Positions 25,211-33,645 of a DNA stretch of 38,633 nucleotides are shown piece after piece. Both the position numbers and the translations under genes were made by a program. Position 1 is the first letter of the stretch. Every line of letters starts with the position of its first letter. Source of the DNA: Caulobacter sp. (GTDB taxonomy: Bacteria; Pseudomonadota; Alphaproteobacteria; Caulobacterales; Caulobacteraceae); assembly GCA_030678995.1 (NCBI GenBank), contig JAUXTQ010000010.1, positions 1-38,633 of the forward strand, in the 5' to 3' direction. The notes beneath the pieces are model-generated. The model searched no databases and was not told the origin of the DNA. It was given only the letters and a program-made list of their open reading frames with translations.

Positions 25211-25379
25211 CCTCTCCCGTGAGGGAGAGGGGGACCATGCGAAGCATGGTGGAGAGGGAGACGCCGATGGTCGGTATCCTCGCCCCGCCGTAACAGCGTC
25301 TTCCCGAATGCCTCTGCCAGCGCCCGCGTTTCCCACTCCACCAGCCTTCGGCTGGTCCCCCTCTCCCATGAGGGAGAGG
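25211..25379. repeat. Palindromic element copy B, upstream of the RluA-family gene
   Basis: Both ends are 20-bp hairpins: CCTCTCCC/GGGAGAGG at 25211-25230 (GTGA loop) and 25360-25379 (ATGA loop). Inner hairpins are ACCATGC/GCATGGT (25234-25250) and ACCAGCC/GGCTGGT (25340-25356). It shares its plan and several internal words with copy C. Its last GGGAGAGG is placed as the Shine-Dalgarno of the next gene. Confidence 0.75.
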
Positions 25380-25383
25380 TAAG

Positions 25384-26148
25384 GTGTCTCCCCGCCCGCC
25401 CCGCAAGGTCAAAGCCCACGAGACGCCGCTGACCCTCACGCCCGAGGAGATCGCCCTCATCCGCGGCATCGTGATCGCGCAGGACGCCCACATCATCGCC
25501 CTGAACAAGCCGGCCGGCCTCTCCAGCCAGGGCGGGCGGATCAACGCCCATACGCTGGACGAGCTGACCTGGGCCTTCGCGCGGCCGGGCGGGCATCGGC
25601 CCCGGCTGGTGCACCGGCTCGACCGCGACACCTCCGGCGTGATCCTCACCGCCCGCACCCAGCCGGCCGCGAGCTTTCTCGGCAAGGCGATGATCGCCAA
25701 GCGGTTTCGCAAGACCTACCTGGCCATCGTCGCCCCCGGTGCGCCGTCACCCAAAGGCGGGGTGATCGACAGCCCCCTGCGCCGCGAGAGCATTGGTCGC
25801 GAGGCCTATATGCGGGTCACCGCTCCCGACCATCCCGACGCCGAGACCGCGAAGACCCGCTATCGCACCCTGGCCGCCACGCCCGAGGCGGCCCTGATGG
25901 AGCTGAACCCCGAGACCGGTCGGATGCACCAGCTGCGGGTGCATATGGCCAGTCTCGGCCGGCCCATCGTCGGCGACGTCCGGTACGGCGGCGCGCTGGT
26001 GGTCGGCGGCCGGGCGGTTCCCCGCCTGATGCTGCACGCGGCCAAGCTGACCTTCCCCCATCCCGACGGGGAGACCATGACCATCGAGGCCCCGCCGCCG
26101 GAGGATTTCCGGGCGCTGGCGGAGGGGTTGGGGTTGAGACTCGACTGA
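25384..26148 (+). CDS. RluA-family pseudouridine synthase without S4 domain
   Basis: The 254-residue enzyme isomerises uridine to pseudouridine in rRNA or tRNA. The RluA signature HRLDRDTSG (77-85, catalytic Asp80) is present, with the entry motif LNKPAGLSSQGG, the KTYLAIV segment and the C-terminal NPETGRMHQLRVHMASLGRP. No N-terminal S4 RNA-binding domain exists, unlike the RluC-type gene at 28010. GTG at 25384 lies 4 nt after GGGAGAGG, which belongs to the preceding palindromic element. Target site unknown. Copies B and C of the element bracket it. Confidence 0.88.
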   Translation: MSPRPPRKVKAHETPLTLTPEEIALIRGIVIAQDAHIIALNKPAGLSSQGGRINAHTLDELTWAFARPGGHRPRLVHRLDRDTSGVILTARTQPAASFLGKAMIAKRFRKTYLAIVAPGAPSPKGGVIDSPLRRESIGREAYMRVTAPDHPDAETAKTRYRTLAATPEAALMELNPETGRMHQLRVHMASLGRPIVGDVRYGGALVVGGRAVPRLMLHAAKLTFPHPDGETMTIEAPPPEDFRALAEGLGLRLD

Positions 26149-26274
26149 CCTCTCCCTCTTGGGAGAGGGGGACCATCCGAAGGATGGTGGTGAGGGATCC
26201 GCCGATGTCGGCCAACGCTTGCGCATCCCACTCAGTCACCGCTCCGCGGCGACAGCTCTCCCAACAGGGAGAGC
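26149..26274. repeat. Palindromic element copy C, downstream of the RluA-family gene
   Basis: It starts on the base after the RluA TGA. End hairpins are CCTCTCCC/GGGAGAGG (26149-26168) and GCTCTCCC/GGGAGAGC (26255-26274); an inner ACCATCC/GGATGGT hairpin with GAA loop lies at 26172-26188. The layout and the shared GCCGATG and CCCACTC words show common origin with copy B. Confidence 0.75.
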
Positions 26275-26285
26275 GAAAGAAGACC

Positions 26286-27515
26286 TCAAGCCGCCGGCTG
26301 CTGTTCCGCCGTCATCGCCGCGACCCGCACCGAGGCGTGGGTCAGTCCCGCCGTCTCGGCCACGGCGAAGAAGCCGTCGTTGCTCAGGCCCTGGACGGCC
26401 AGCGCGGGGGCCAGGCCCCGGGCCTGGCGGCCGAATTCGAGGATCTGCACCGCGATGCGGGAGTCGGGGCCGGGCAGGTCGGCGGCGTCGAGAGTCATGC
26501 CGCCCAGCCGCACGCCCTTCAGCGAGGCCATGGCGTCCTTGCCGGGCTGCACCCGGGCGAAGACGCCCCGGCAGACGGACTTGAGCAGGCCCAGCACCTC
26601 GATCAGCCGGCTGAGCGGCGCGCCGCGGTCGATGTCGACCAGCTCGAGCATCACGCTGGCCTTCACCCTTCCAGGCGCGGCGCCGGAGCAGTTAATCAGC
26701 AGCTGGCGGCCCTTGCTGGTGGACATGGTGCGGAACGAGACCGGCACGATCAGCGCCGGCTGGCCCTGGCCATCGACCCGGGGCAGGAACAGGGCGGCGA
26801 ACTCCAGCGTCGCCTGGTCGATCGTCAACAGGTCGATGTCCGACAGCTTGCCGAAGGCCCGCGCCGGGACCGTCCGGCCGGTGAGGACCTCGGTCACTGT
26901 CGGCTCGATGCGCAGGGCGGCGGTGACCCCATGCTTGAGGCTCTGGACGTCCTCGACGGCGAAATCGACGCGCAGGGGCGTGCCCGCCGCGGCATGGAAG
27001 CTGAACGGATTGCGCTTGCGCAGCTCGAAAGGGTCGACCACGGGCCGTACGGCTGGCGTCGGCGGCTCCGCTTCGGCGCGCGCCCTGGCCTGCAGGATGA
27101 ACACCGGATCGAGCGGCGCGCAGGAGACCTCGCCGTCCTTCAGGTCGGTGACGGCGCGCACCGCCATGTCGCGGGGCTCGGCGGCCCCCAGAAAGTGCAT
27201 CAGCACCTCCTCCAGCACCTTCAGGGCCACGGCCTGGGCGGCCACGCCGTCCTCGCTGGTCATGGCGATGAGGTAGTCGGTCTCGCCGACCCGCTGGGCC
27301 ATGTCCTGATAGGTCAGATGCTCGGCCAGCTTGCGTTCCATATAGGCCCAGACGTCCGGGCGCTTGCGCGGCCAGCGATCACCGGCGACCTCGCGGATGG
27401 CCGCCAGGCTGATGATGTTGACCGCGCCCCGCGCCATCAGGTCGTGGCCGCCAAACCTGTCCAGCATGGCGGCGACATCGGCGGCGTTCAGGCGTTCAGC
27501 GGGCGGCTGGCTCAT
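26286..27515 (-). CDS. Uncharacterised protein resembling a degenerate GGDEF-EAL architecture
   Basis: No confident family is recognised for this 409-residue soluble protein. Residues about 27-110 read like an eroded GGDEF domain: RVGETDYLIAM (75-85) takes the place of RxGGDEF, followed by an amphipathic helix AVALKVLEEVLMHFLG. Residues about 185-400 recall an EAL fold, with VMLELVDID (288-296) and ALAVQGLSNDGFFAVAETAG (371-390) where EAL proteins have an acidic metal ligand and the AEGVE region. Catalytic residues are missing in both, so it would be a receptor or scaffold rather than an enzyme. It lies alone on the minus strand between copy C and crcB. Confidence 0.5.
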   Translation of the reverse strand: MSQPPAERLNAADVAAMLDRFGGHDLMARGAVNIISLAAIREVAGDRWPRKRPDVWAYMERKLAEHLTYQDMAQRVGETDYLIAMTSEDGVAAQAVALKVLEEVLMHFLGAAEPRDMAVRAVTDLKDGEVSCAPLDPVFILQARARAEAEPPTPAVRPVVDPFELRKRNPFSFHAAAGTPLRVDFAVEDVQSLKHGVTAALRIEPTVTEVLTGRTVPARAFGKLSDIDLLTIDQATLEFAALFLPRVDGQGQPALIVPVSFRTMSTSKGRQLLINCSGAAPGRVKASVMLELVDIDRGAPLSRLIEVLGLLKSVCRGVFARVQPGKDAMASLKGVRLGGMTLDAADLPGPDSRIAVQILEFGRQARGLAPALAVQGLSNDGFFAVAETAGLTHASVRVAAMTAEQQPAA

Positions 27516-27626
27516 GGGCGCTCATGCAACCTGTACGTCAGGGTTCCTCATTCTGGGCTGTCGCGCTTAACGCCGGGTTGAAGCCTCCGCTTTGCGTGCG
27601 GCGGCCTGTCGTCGCATAAGGGCGCG

Positions 27627-28013
27627 ATGGACAAGCTCTTCCTTGTGGCCGCCGGTGGCGCGACCGGCGCGGTGCTGCGCTACCTGGCCGGAATTGGCGC
27701 GGGCCGCGTTTTCGGGCTCGGCTGGCCGTATGGCACCTTCATCGTCAACATCCTGGGTGGCCTGGCCATGGGCGTGCTGGTCGCCGTCCTGGCCCACCGG
27801 GGCGGGGCGGACCAGGAGCGCTGGCGTCTACTGCTGGGCGTGGGGGTGCTGGGCGGCTTCACCACCTTTTCCGCCTTCTCGCTGGAGGTCGCGCTGATGA
27901 TCGAGCGCCGCCAGTGGCCGCAGGCGTTCGGCTATTCCACCCTGTCAGTGGTTCTGTCCGTGGCCGCCCTGTTCGCCGGCATGCTGCTGGTCCGCCGATG
28001 GCTGCCCGCATGA
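27627..28013 (+). CDS. crcB: Fluoride ion channel CrcB/Fluc
   Basis: Fluc channels are dual-topology dimers that export fluoride from the cytosol. The 128-residue protein has four hydrophobic helices, the pore asparagine region GTFIVNILGG (Asn41) and the signature GGFTTFSAF (76-84) containing the Phe-box and central sodium site. It is complete. The 111 nt upstream show no fluoride riboswitch that I can recognise. Its TGA overlaps the next gene's ATG (ATGA). Confidence 0.93.
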   Translation: MDKLFLVAAGGATGAVLRYLAGIGAGRVFGLGWPYGTFIVNILGGLAMGVLVAVLAHRGGADQERWRLLLGVGVLGGFTTFSAFSLEVALMIERRQWPQAFGYSTLSVVLSVAALFAGMLLVRRWLPA

Positions 28014-29011
28014 GCGCCCGCGAGGTCAAGACCCTCTACGTCGATCCGGCCGAGGCCGGCGAGGACGGGGTGCGGCTGGATCGCTGGTTCCGCCGCCGCT
28101 GGCCGCACCTGACCCAGGTGCAGATCCAGAAGCTGGCCCGATCCGGCCAGATCCGCGTCGATGGCTCGCGCGCCAAGGCCGACACCCGGCTGCAGGCCGG
28201 CTCGCAGGTGCGCGTCCCGCCGCTGCCGGACGCGCCGGAGAAGGGCGAGCGCCGCGACCTGTCCGCCCAGGACGCCAAATACGCCAAATCCCTGGTCCTC
28301 TACGAGGACGAGGAAGTCCTGGTGCTCAACAAGCCCGCCGGCCTGGCCGTGCAGGGCGGCACCAAGACCAGCCAGCACGTCGATCGCCTGCTGTCGGCCT
28401 GGGGCGAGGGGCTGGAGCGGCCCCGTCTGGTGCACCGCCTCGACCGCGACACCTCCGGCGTGCTGGTGCTGGGCAAGACGCCCGCCGCCGCCGCCAAGCT
28501 GTCGGGCGCCTTCGCCCGCCACAAGGCGCAGAAGACCTACTGGGCGCTGGTCGTGGGCAATCCGCATCCGACCGAGGGGATCATCGACGTGCCGCTGGCC
28601 AAGAAGGGCATCAACGACCGCGAAATCGTCATGCCGGCCGATCCCAAGGACCCACGGGCCGAGGCGGCCGAGACCGAGTTTGTGACCATCAGCCGGGCGG
28701 GGCCGCGGGTGTCGTGGATGGCGCTTAGGCCGCACACCGGCCGGACCCACCAGTTGCGCGCCCACATGAAGGCCATGGGTCACCCGATCCTCGGCGATCC
28801 CAAGTATAGCGACGAAAAAAGCGCCAGTCTTTCCGAAGGCTTGCAGCTGCAGCTTCATGCGCGGAGGCTGGTCATTCCGCACCCGTCGACCGGCATGCTG
28901 GCCATCGAAGCGCCGCTGAGCAAGGAGATGAAGGCCGGGTTCGAGCGGTTCGGCTTCAGCGCCGACGAGGCCGACCCCGAGCCTTTCGCGAGACGTGGCA
29001 AAAGACGGTGA
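28010..29011 (+). CDS. rluC: RluC/RluD-type 23S rRNA pseudouridine synthase
   Basis: The 333-residue enzyme has an N-terminal S4 RNA-binding domain (RLDRWFRRRWPHLTQVQIQK to IRVDGSRAKADTRLQAGSQV, about 22-68) and a catalytic domain with LNKPAGLAVQGG, HRLDRDTSG (142-150, catalytic Asp145) and RPHTGRTHQLRAHMKAMGHP. RluC modifies 23S positions 955, 2504 and 2580 in E. coli; assignment to RluC rather than RluD is by domain layout and context only. The ATG at 28010 overlaps the crcB stop. An upstream in-frame ATG inside crcB (27914) is rejected. Confidence 0.88.
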   Translation: MSAREVKTLYVDPAEAGEDGVRLDRWFRRRWPHLTQVQIQKLARSGQIRVDGSRAKADTRLQAGSQVRVPPLPDAPEKGERRDLSAQDAKYAKSLVLYEDEEVLVLNKPAGLAVQGGTKTSQHVDRLLSAWGEGLERPRLVHRLDRDTSGVLVLGKTPAAAAKLSGAFARHKAQKTYWALVVGNPHPTEGIIDVPLAKKGINDREIVMPADPKDPRAEAAETEFVTISRAGPRVSWMALRPHTGRTHQLRAHMKAMGHPILGDPKYSDEKSASLSEGLQLQLHARRLVIPHPSTGMLAIEAPLSKEMKAGFERFGFSADEADPEPFARRGKRR

Positions 29012-29016
29012 CCTGA

Positions 29017-30816
29017 GTGACTCCGGAGACGGCGAAAATCCTGCGAACGGGCGCGACCCTGATCGAGTCCGGCCGTGTGACCGAGGCGGTCGGCCTCCTG
29101 TCGACGATGGCCCGGGCCCAGCCGCGGTTGCCCGACGCGCGGCGGCTGCTGGGACTGGCTCTGCACCAGTCCGGCGACCTGGAGGGCGCCGAACGTGAAC
29201 TGAGGGCCGCCGCCTCGCTCGACAAGCGCGCGCCGGTGGTCCTCGTCGAACTGGCCGCCACCCAACTGGCCCTCGGCCGCGAAGCCGAATGCGAAAAGTC
29301 CCTGCGCGGCGCCCTGGCGCGGGATCGCCGCTTTGTTCCGGCCGCCGGGGCCCTGGCGCGTTACCTGATCGGCAAGGGACGGCCGGCGGAGGCCCTGCAG
29401 GTCACCGCGCCGCTGGTGGCCGGCGGCGACGATCCGTTGGCGCTCAGCGTGCATGCCGAAGCCCTGCGGGCGCTCGACCGGCTTGAGGAGTCCATCGCCG
29501 TCTCGCAGCGGATCGTGGCCCGGCCGGACGCGGACCAGGTTTTCGTCCACAACCTGGCCGTCAGCCTGGCCGACGCCGAGCGGTTCGAGGAGGCCGAGCG
29601 CGCTGCGTCCAGGGCCATCCTGCAGGGCGCCTCAACGCCGGAGACCTGGCGCGTGCGCGGCCGGGCCCTGCAGGGGATGGGCCGGTACGACGAGGCCGAG
29701 GCCGTCTTCCGCGAGGCGTTGCGCCGCAGTCCCGGATTCGCCCCCGCCCATCGCGACCTGGCCGATCTGATCTGGATGCGCACCGGCGATGTTGCCGCGG
29801 CTGGAGCGGCCGTCGACGCCGCGATCGCCGTGGCTCCGACAGACCCCGCCCTGCGGATCGTCAAGGCCAAGCTGCTCGACTTCGCCGGCGAGGTGGAGGC
29901 GGCCTACGCCGCCATCCTGCCGGTGGTCGCCGGGCCGGACTCCGATCCCTTCGCCGACGCCTCGGCGGCCCAGATCATCATGATGAAGGACGGACGGCGG
30001 GCGCGAGTGCATGCCGAACGCGCGCTGGCCAACGCGCCGGACAACCCGATGATTCTGACCGTGGCGGCCGAGGCCAGCCTGGCGGCGGGTGAACCGGAGA
30101 TGGCCGCCCGGCGGGCGCTGGCCCTGCGGGAGCTGTTTCCGCGGGACCAGCAGGCGATTGGCCTGTTGGCCACCGCCTGGCGGCTGATGGACGACCCCAG
30201 ATTCCGTGAGCTCTACGACTACGACGCCTTCGTGAAGACCTGGCGGCTCGACACGCCGGAGGGCTGGCCCAATCTCGACGCCTGGCTGGCCGACATGACG
30301 ACGGCTCTCAAGGGCATGCACAACCTGGAGGCCCATCCGATCGGGCAGTCCCTGCGCCAGGGCACCCAGACCAGCCAGAGCCTGGACAGGTCGCCGGACC
30401 CGGCGATCCGCGGGCTGTTTGAGGGCATTCGCGGACCGATCCAGCGGCACATCGAGTCCCTCGGCCGGGGCCGTGATCCGTTGCGGTCCCGCGCCACGGG
30501 CCGGTTCCGGTTGAACGGCTCGTGGTCCGTGCGGCTGAAGCCGGGCGGACGCCATGTGAACCACATGCATCCCAAGGGCTGGCTATCGTCCGCCTGCTAC
30601 ATCGCCCTGCCGGACGCCGTGCAGAACGGTCGGGAGGGCTGGATCGGCTTCGGCGAGCCCGGAATCCCGACCCAGCCGCCGCTGCCCGCCGAACACTGGG
30701 TCAAGCCCGAACCCGGCATGCTGGTGCTGTTCCCGTCCTACATGTGGCACGGCACGGTCCCGTTCGGCGGCGACCAGCCCAGGCTGACCTGCGCCTTCGA
30801 TGTGCTGCCGGCCTGA
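29017..30816 (+). CDS. TPR-repeat protein fused to a putative 2-oxoglutarate/Fe(II) oxygenase
   Basis: The 599-residue protein starts with GTG 5 nt after rluC. Residues about 5-385 are tetratricopeptide repeats (for example GDLEGAERELRAAASLDKRA, GRYDEAEAVFREALRRSPGF). The C-terminal 200 residues resemble the PF13759-type oxygenases: SWSVRLKPGGRHVNHMHPKG (candidate metal His516 or His518), WLSSACYIALPD, GWIGFGEP, then KPEPGMLVLFPSYMWHGTVP (His578) and RLTCAFD (Arg589 for 2-oxoglutarate). TPR-hydroxylase fusions usually modify proteins or glycans bound by the repeats; the target is unknown. Confidence 0.78.
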   Translation: MTPETAKILRTGATLIESGRVTEAVGLLSTMARAQPRLPDARRLLGLALHQSGDLEGAERELRAAASLDKRAPVVLVELAATQLALGREAECEKSLRGALARDRRFVPAAGALARYLIGKGRPAEALQVTAPLVAGGDDPLALSVHAEALRALDRLEESIAVSQRIVARPDADQVFVHNLAVSLADAERFEEAERAASRAILQGASTPETWRVRGRALQGMGRYDEAEAVFREALRRSPGFAPAHRDLADLIWMRTGDVAAAGAAVDAAIAVAPTDPALRIVKAKLLDFAGEVEAAYAAILPVVAGPDSDPFADASAAQIIMMKDGRRARVHAERALANAPDNPMILTVAAEASLAAGEPEMAARRALALRELFPRDQQAIGLLATAWRLMDDPRFRELYDYDAFVKTWRLDTPEGWPNLDAWLADMTTALKGMHNLEAHPIGQSLRQGTQTSQSLDRSPDPAIRGLFEGIRGPIQRHIESLGRGRDPLRSRATGRFRLNGSWSVRLKPGGRHVNHMHPKGWLSSACYIALPDAVQNGREGWIGFGEPGIPTQPPLPAEHWVKPEPGMLVLFPSYMWHGTVPFGGDQPRLTCAFDVLPA

Positions 30817-30905
30817 GGGACACCTTTAGCTTTCCCCGGCGCAGGATCGGGGACAGGAAATCATGTCCCGAGGGACACGATATCCAGTCCCCTCAAATCA
30901 ACCCC
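30817..30905. repeat. Short spacer with GGGACA/TGTCCC repeats
   Basis: The 89-bp gap between convergent genes holds GGGACA (30850-30855) facing TGTCCC (30864-30869) and two further GGGACA copies. It looks like a decayed relative of the GGGGACA palindromes at 23778 and 38434. A short direct repeat, CCCCTCAAATCA, straddles the end of the DUF1501 gene. Confidence 0.45.
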
Positions 30906-32147
30906 TCAAATCAGCCCTTCCACCGCCCGCACGCCGGCGCTGTCGGGGAACACCGCGGCATCCAGCGCCGCGCGGTCCAGGCCCAGGTGGTCGGCCAGCA
31001 CGCCCTTGAACAGGCCGCGCATGTCCAGAGTCGGGCGGGTGTCGCGGGCCTCGAACAGGGCGTCGGCGCGCAGGGTCGGCCAGTCGCCGATGATCCCGCC
31101 GCGCTTGAGGCTTCCGCCAAGCAGCAGCGCCGTCGAGCCGGTGCCGTGGTCGGTGCCGCCGGTGCCGTTGACCCGGGCGGTGCGGCCGAACTCGGTAGCC
31201 ACCACCACCACCGTGTCGCGCCAGGCCTCGCCGAGGCCTTCGTTCAGGCCGGTGATCAGCGCGTCGAGGTAGAGCAGCCGCGTGGCCAGCTGGCCCTGCG
31301 CCGCGCCCTGGTTGGCGTGGGTGTCCCAGCCGTCGACGGACACCGCGACAATCTGTGGCCCGTTCGCCTGGGTCATGAAGCCGGCGACGGTCTTGCCCAG
31401 GCTCCGGGCGACCGCCTGGCCCTGACGGATGAAGCCCTGGACGCCGGCGCCGGAAGGTTGGCCGGGGGTGGGCGGCGCCATAGCGGGCATGCCCCCCTGG
31501 GCCGTGGCCGCCATGGCCTCGGTGGCCAGGCCGCTGGCCAGGGCCGGGCCCAGCAGCGGGTCGCCGGCGTAGAGGTCGGCCAGAATGCCCGGCAGGCGCG
31601 GGCTGCCCTCGCCGGTGGGCCCCGGCGACCAGGAGGCGGTCTGGACGGGCCCGCGCAGGATCAGCGGCGCGGTGGCGCCCACCGACAGGGCCTCGACCCT
31701 GCGGCCGCCGGCGGCGGTCAGGGCGCGGTTGAGGAAGCCCGAGGCCGTCCCGTAGACCTTGGCCCCGCCGCTCTCGAGCACGTCCTGGGCTTCGAAGTGC
31801 GAGCGGGCGCGGTCGGGGCTGGCGATGGCCGGGGCGATGCGCGCCTGGCCCTTCAGCGCCAGGGCGTGGACCCCGGCCAGGGCCGGGTGCAGGCCGAAGG
31901 TCGAGTCCAGTGGCAGGGCCTCGCCGGCCGGGATGGCGATGCGGCCGCGTAAGGACGCGTAGTCCGGATCGCCGACGGGCGGGGAGACCGACAGGCCGTC
32001 CATGCCGCCGCGGGCGACGATGGTGATGAGGTTCTTCTTCGCCAGGCCGTCGTCGGCGAAGGCGGCGCGGCCGAGGAAGCTGACGGACAGGCCAAGGCCG
32101 CCGGCGGCGGCCAGCAGGGACCGGCGCGTGGGATCGGATCGGGTCAT
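30906..32147 (-). CDS. DUF1501 family protein, Tat-exported
   Basis: The 413-residue protein is probably periplasmic: the N terminus TRRSLLAAAGGLGLSVSFLG is a twin-arginine signal (Tat), suggesting folding or cofactor loading before export. DUF1501 belongs to the alkaline-phosphatase/sulfatase-like fold; recognisable segments are LITIVARGGMDGLSV, SVDGWDTHANQG, VVVVATEFGRTARVNGTGGT and DHGTGSTALLLGG. Its substrate is not known. Its ATG overlaps the stop of the DUF1800 gene by four bases, and the two families are habitually paired, so they likely act together. Confidence 0.85.
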   Translation of the reverse strand: MTRSDPTRRSLLAAAGGLGLSVSFLGRAAFADDGLAKKNLITIVARGGMDGLSVSPPVGDPDYASLRGRIAIPAGEALPLDSTFGLHPALAGVHALALKGQARIAPAIASPDRARSHFEAQDVLESGGAKVYGTASGFLNRALTAAGGRRVEALSVGATAPLILRGPVQTASWSPGPTGEGSPRLPGILADLYAGDPLLGPALASGLATEAMAATAQGGMPAMAPPTPGQPSGAGVQGFIRQGQAVARSLGKTVAGFMTQANGPQIVAVSVDGWDTHANQGAAQGQLATRLLYLDALITGLNEGLGEAWRDTVVVVATEFGRTARVNGTGGTDHGTGSTALLLGGSLKRGGIIGDWPTLRADALFEARDTRPTLDMRGLFKGVLADHLGLDRAALDAAVFPDSAGVRAVEGLI

Positions 32148-33547
32148 CGGCGCTGGAACTCCGGGCTCATGAGCAGGATTGACAGGGCCTCCTGGCGGGA
32201 CTCGGCGCGGGCCACGGCCAGCCGGACCGGCTCGGTGAGCCTGGGGCCGAGCGCTGCGGCGGCGGTGGCGTTGGTGTCCAGCTCGCCGGCGACGATGGCC
32301 GAGAAGCCCTCGGCCCAGGTCATCCGCTTGATGATTGCGTCCGGCGCCGCCCAGGTGACGGCCTCGTCGGACCAGCCCTTGGGGGAGGGCGGGGAAAAGG
32401 CCTGCATGCCCATCGACCGCAGGGGCGGGGAGATGTGCTCGATAGCCCCCGGCTGGCCGCCGATGGCTCGCCAGCTGGAGATCAGGAACTCATACGGCGT
32501 CTTCAGCTTGCGCGGCGCGGGGTCCCAGGCCTCCGGGGCGCTGATCAGGGCCTCGGCAACGCGGGTCAGGTGGCCGCCGGACGCGATCCAGGCCGCCTCG
32601 ATCCGCGCTGCCAGCGAGGGCGGCGGATCGTCGGCCACGAAATGCCGGGCGATCTTCCAGCTGATGTGCCGCGCCGTCTTCGGATGCGCCGCCAGATCCT
32701 TGAGGATAGCCGCCGCCTGGCCCACGTCGTCAGCCTTGTAGGTCTTGCCCATCACCGTGCGGGCGCCCGGTTCGTGGATGTTGGCCCGGAACACGTATTC
32801 GCCCTGCTGGTCGGCCACCTCGCGCTGGCCGCCGACGCTCCAGCCGGTGAGGGCGCGGGCGAATTCGGTGACGTCCTCCTGGCTGTAGCCGGCATCGACG
32901 CCGACGGTGTGCAGTTCGAGGATCTCGCGGGCGAGGTTCTCGTTCAGCCCGCCGCCGATCCCCGGCATCGGCCGGCGGCGCAGGAAGGCCGCGGCTTGAC
33001 TTCGGGGCCCCACCGACTGGGCCTGGTCGAGATAGAGCAGCATCGCCGGATGGGCGCTGGAGGCGACCAGTAGGTCCTCGAACCGGCCGAACACGCGGGG
33101 GCGGATGGCCTCCTGCTCAAAGGGCCCGGCCACCGTGGCGGTGATCAGCTTGACCGCCGAGACGGTGAAATGATTGGCCCAGAACAGCGCCCAGCGTTCG
33201 CGGAAGCCCTGTTTGGTCGTCGCGGCCAGCCGCGCCCGGGCGAGGAAGTCGACCGCCGTCCCCTCGCGCAGCATGCGGGCGGCGATCTGCACCGGGTCGC
33301 GGTCCGCCGGGGTCTCGCCCCCGTCGCGAGCCATGCGCCGGTCGACCTGGTAGACCCGGAAGGCCTTGATGCGGGTCGAGGCGAGCTCGGGGTCCTGCTG
33401 CGGCTGCTCGGCGCCCTCGGCGGGGCGGATCTGGCTGGACAGCCAGCGGCCCGGGTCGGCGGTGACCTCGGCGATTTCGCCGGGCCGCGCCCCAAGTCCA
33501 AAGCGGGTGACCGCGATGGCGGCGGTGAGATCGTTGGATGATGCCAC
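32144..33547 (-). CDS. DUF1800 family protein
   Basis: The 467-residue protein has DUF1800 hallmarks: AAIAVTRFGLGARPGEIAEV at the start, FRERWALFWANHFTVSA, MLLYLDQAQSVG, GLNENLAREILELHTVGVDA, DVTEFARALTGWSV and KIARHFVADDPPPSLAARIE. Function is unknown. GTG at 33547 is chosen because GGAGG sits 7 nt upstream and the family pattern starts directly after; upstream codons back to 33754 lie in the divergent promoter region. No signal peptide is visible, unlike its Tat-exported partner. Confidence 0.85.
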   Translation of the reverse strand: MASSNDLTAAIAVTRFGLGARPGEIAEVTADPGRWLSSQIRPAEGAEQPQQDPELASTRIKAFRVYQVDRRMARDGGETPADRDPVQIAARMLREGTAVDFLARARLAATTKQGFRERWALFWANHFTVSAVKLITATVAGPFEQEAIRPRVFGRFEDLLVASSAHPAMLLYLDQAQSVGPRSQAAAFLRRRPMPGIGGGLNENLAREILELHTVGVDAGYSQEDVTEFARALTGWSVGGQREVADQQGEYVFRANIHEPGARTVMGKTYKADDVGQAAAILKDLAAHPKTARHISWKIARHFVADDPPPSLAARIEAAWIASGGHLTRVAEALISAPEAWDPAPRKLKTPYEFLISSWRAIGGQPGAIEHISPPLRSMGMQAFSPPSPKGWSDEAVTWAAPDAIIKRMTWAEGFSAIVAGELDTNATAAAALGPRLTEPVRLAVARAESRQEALSILLMSPEFQRR

Positions 33548-33645
33548 TGCGACGCCTCCTTGCACTGACGGGGCCGTTCGGTCACTTCCACGGAGAGAGC
33601 GCGGCGCTTCCGTCGCGCGACAGCAGGAAGTCTCGGAGCAGCAGC

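Noticed and set aside
26184..27581. 465-codon plus-strand frame opposite the GGDEF/EAL-like gene
   Set aside because: Its translation is rich in Gly, His, Arg and Gln without hydrophobic core patterns, whereas the minus-strand protein has normal alternating secondary structure.
27516..27626. Possible fluoride riboswitch upstream of crcB
   Set aside because: I could not find the conserved pseudoknot segments or the GAUG-type start of the crcB motif; an Infernal scan with that model would decide it.
30522..31952. Plus-strand frame spanning the oxygenase end and DUF1501
   Set aside because: It overlaps two supported genes in shadow frames and has no domain.
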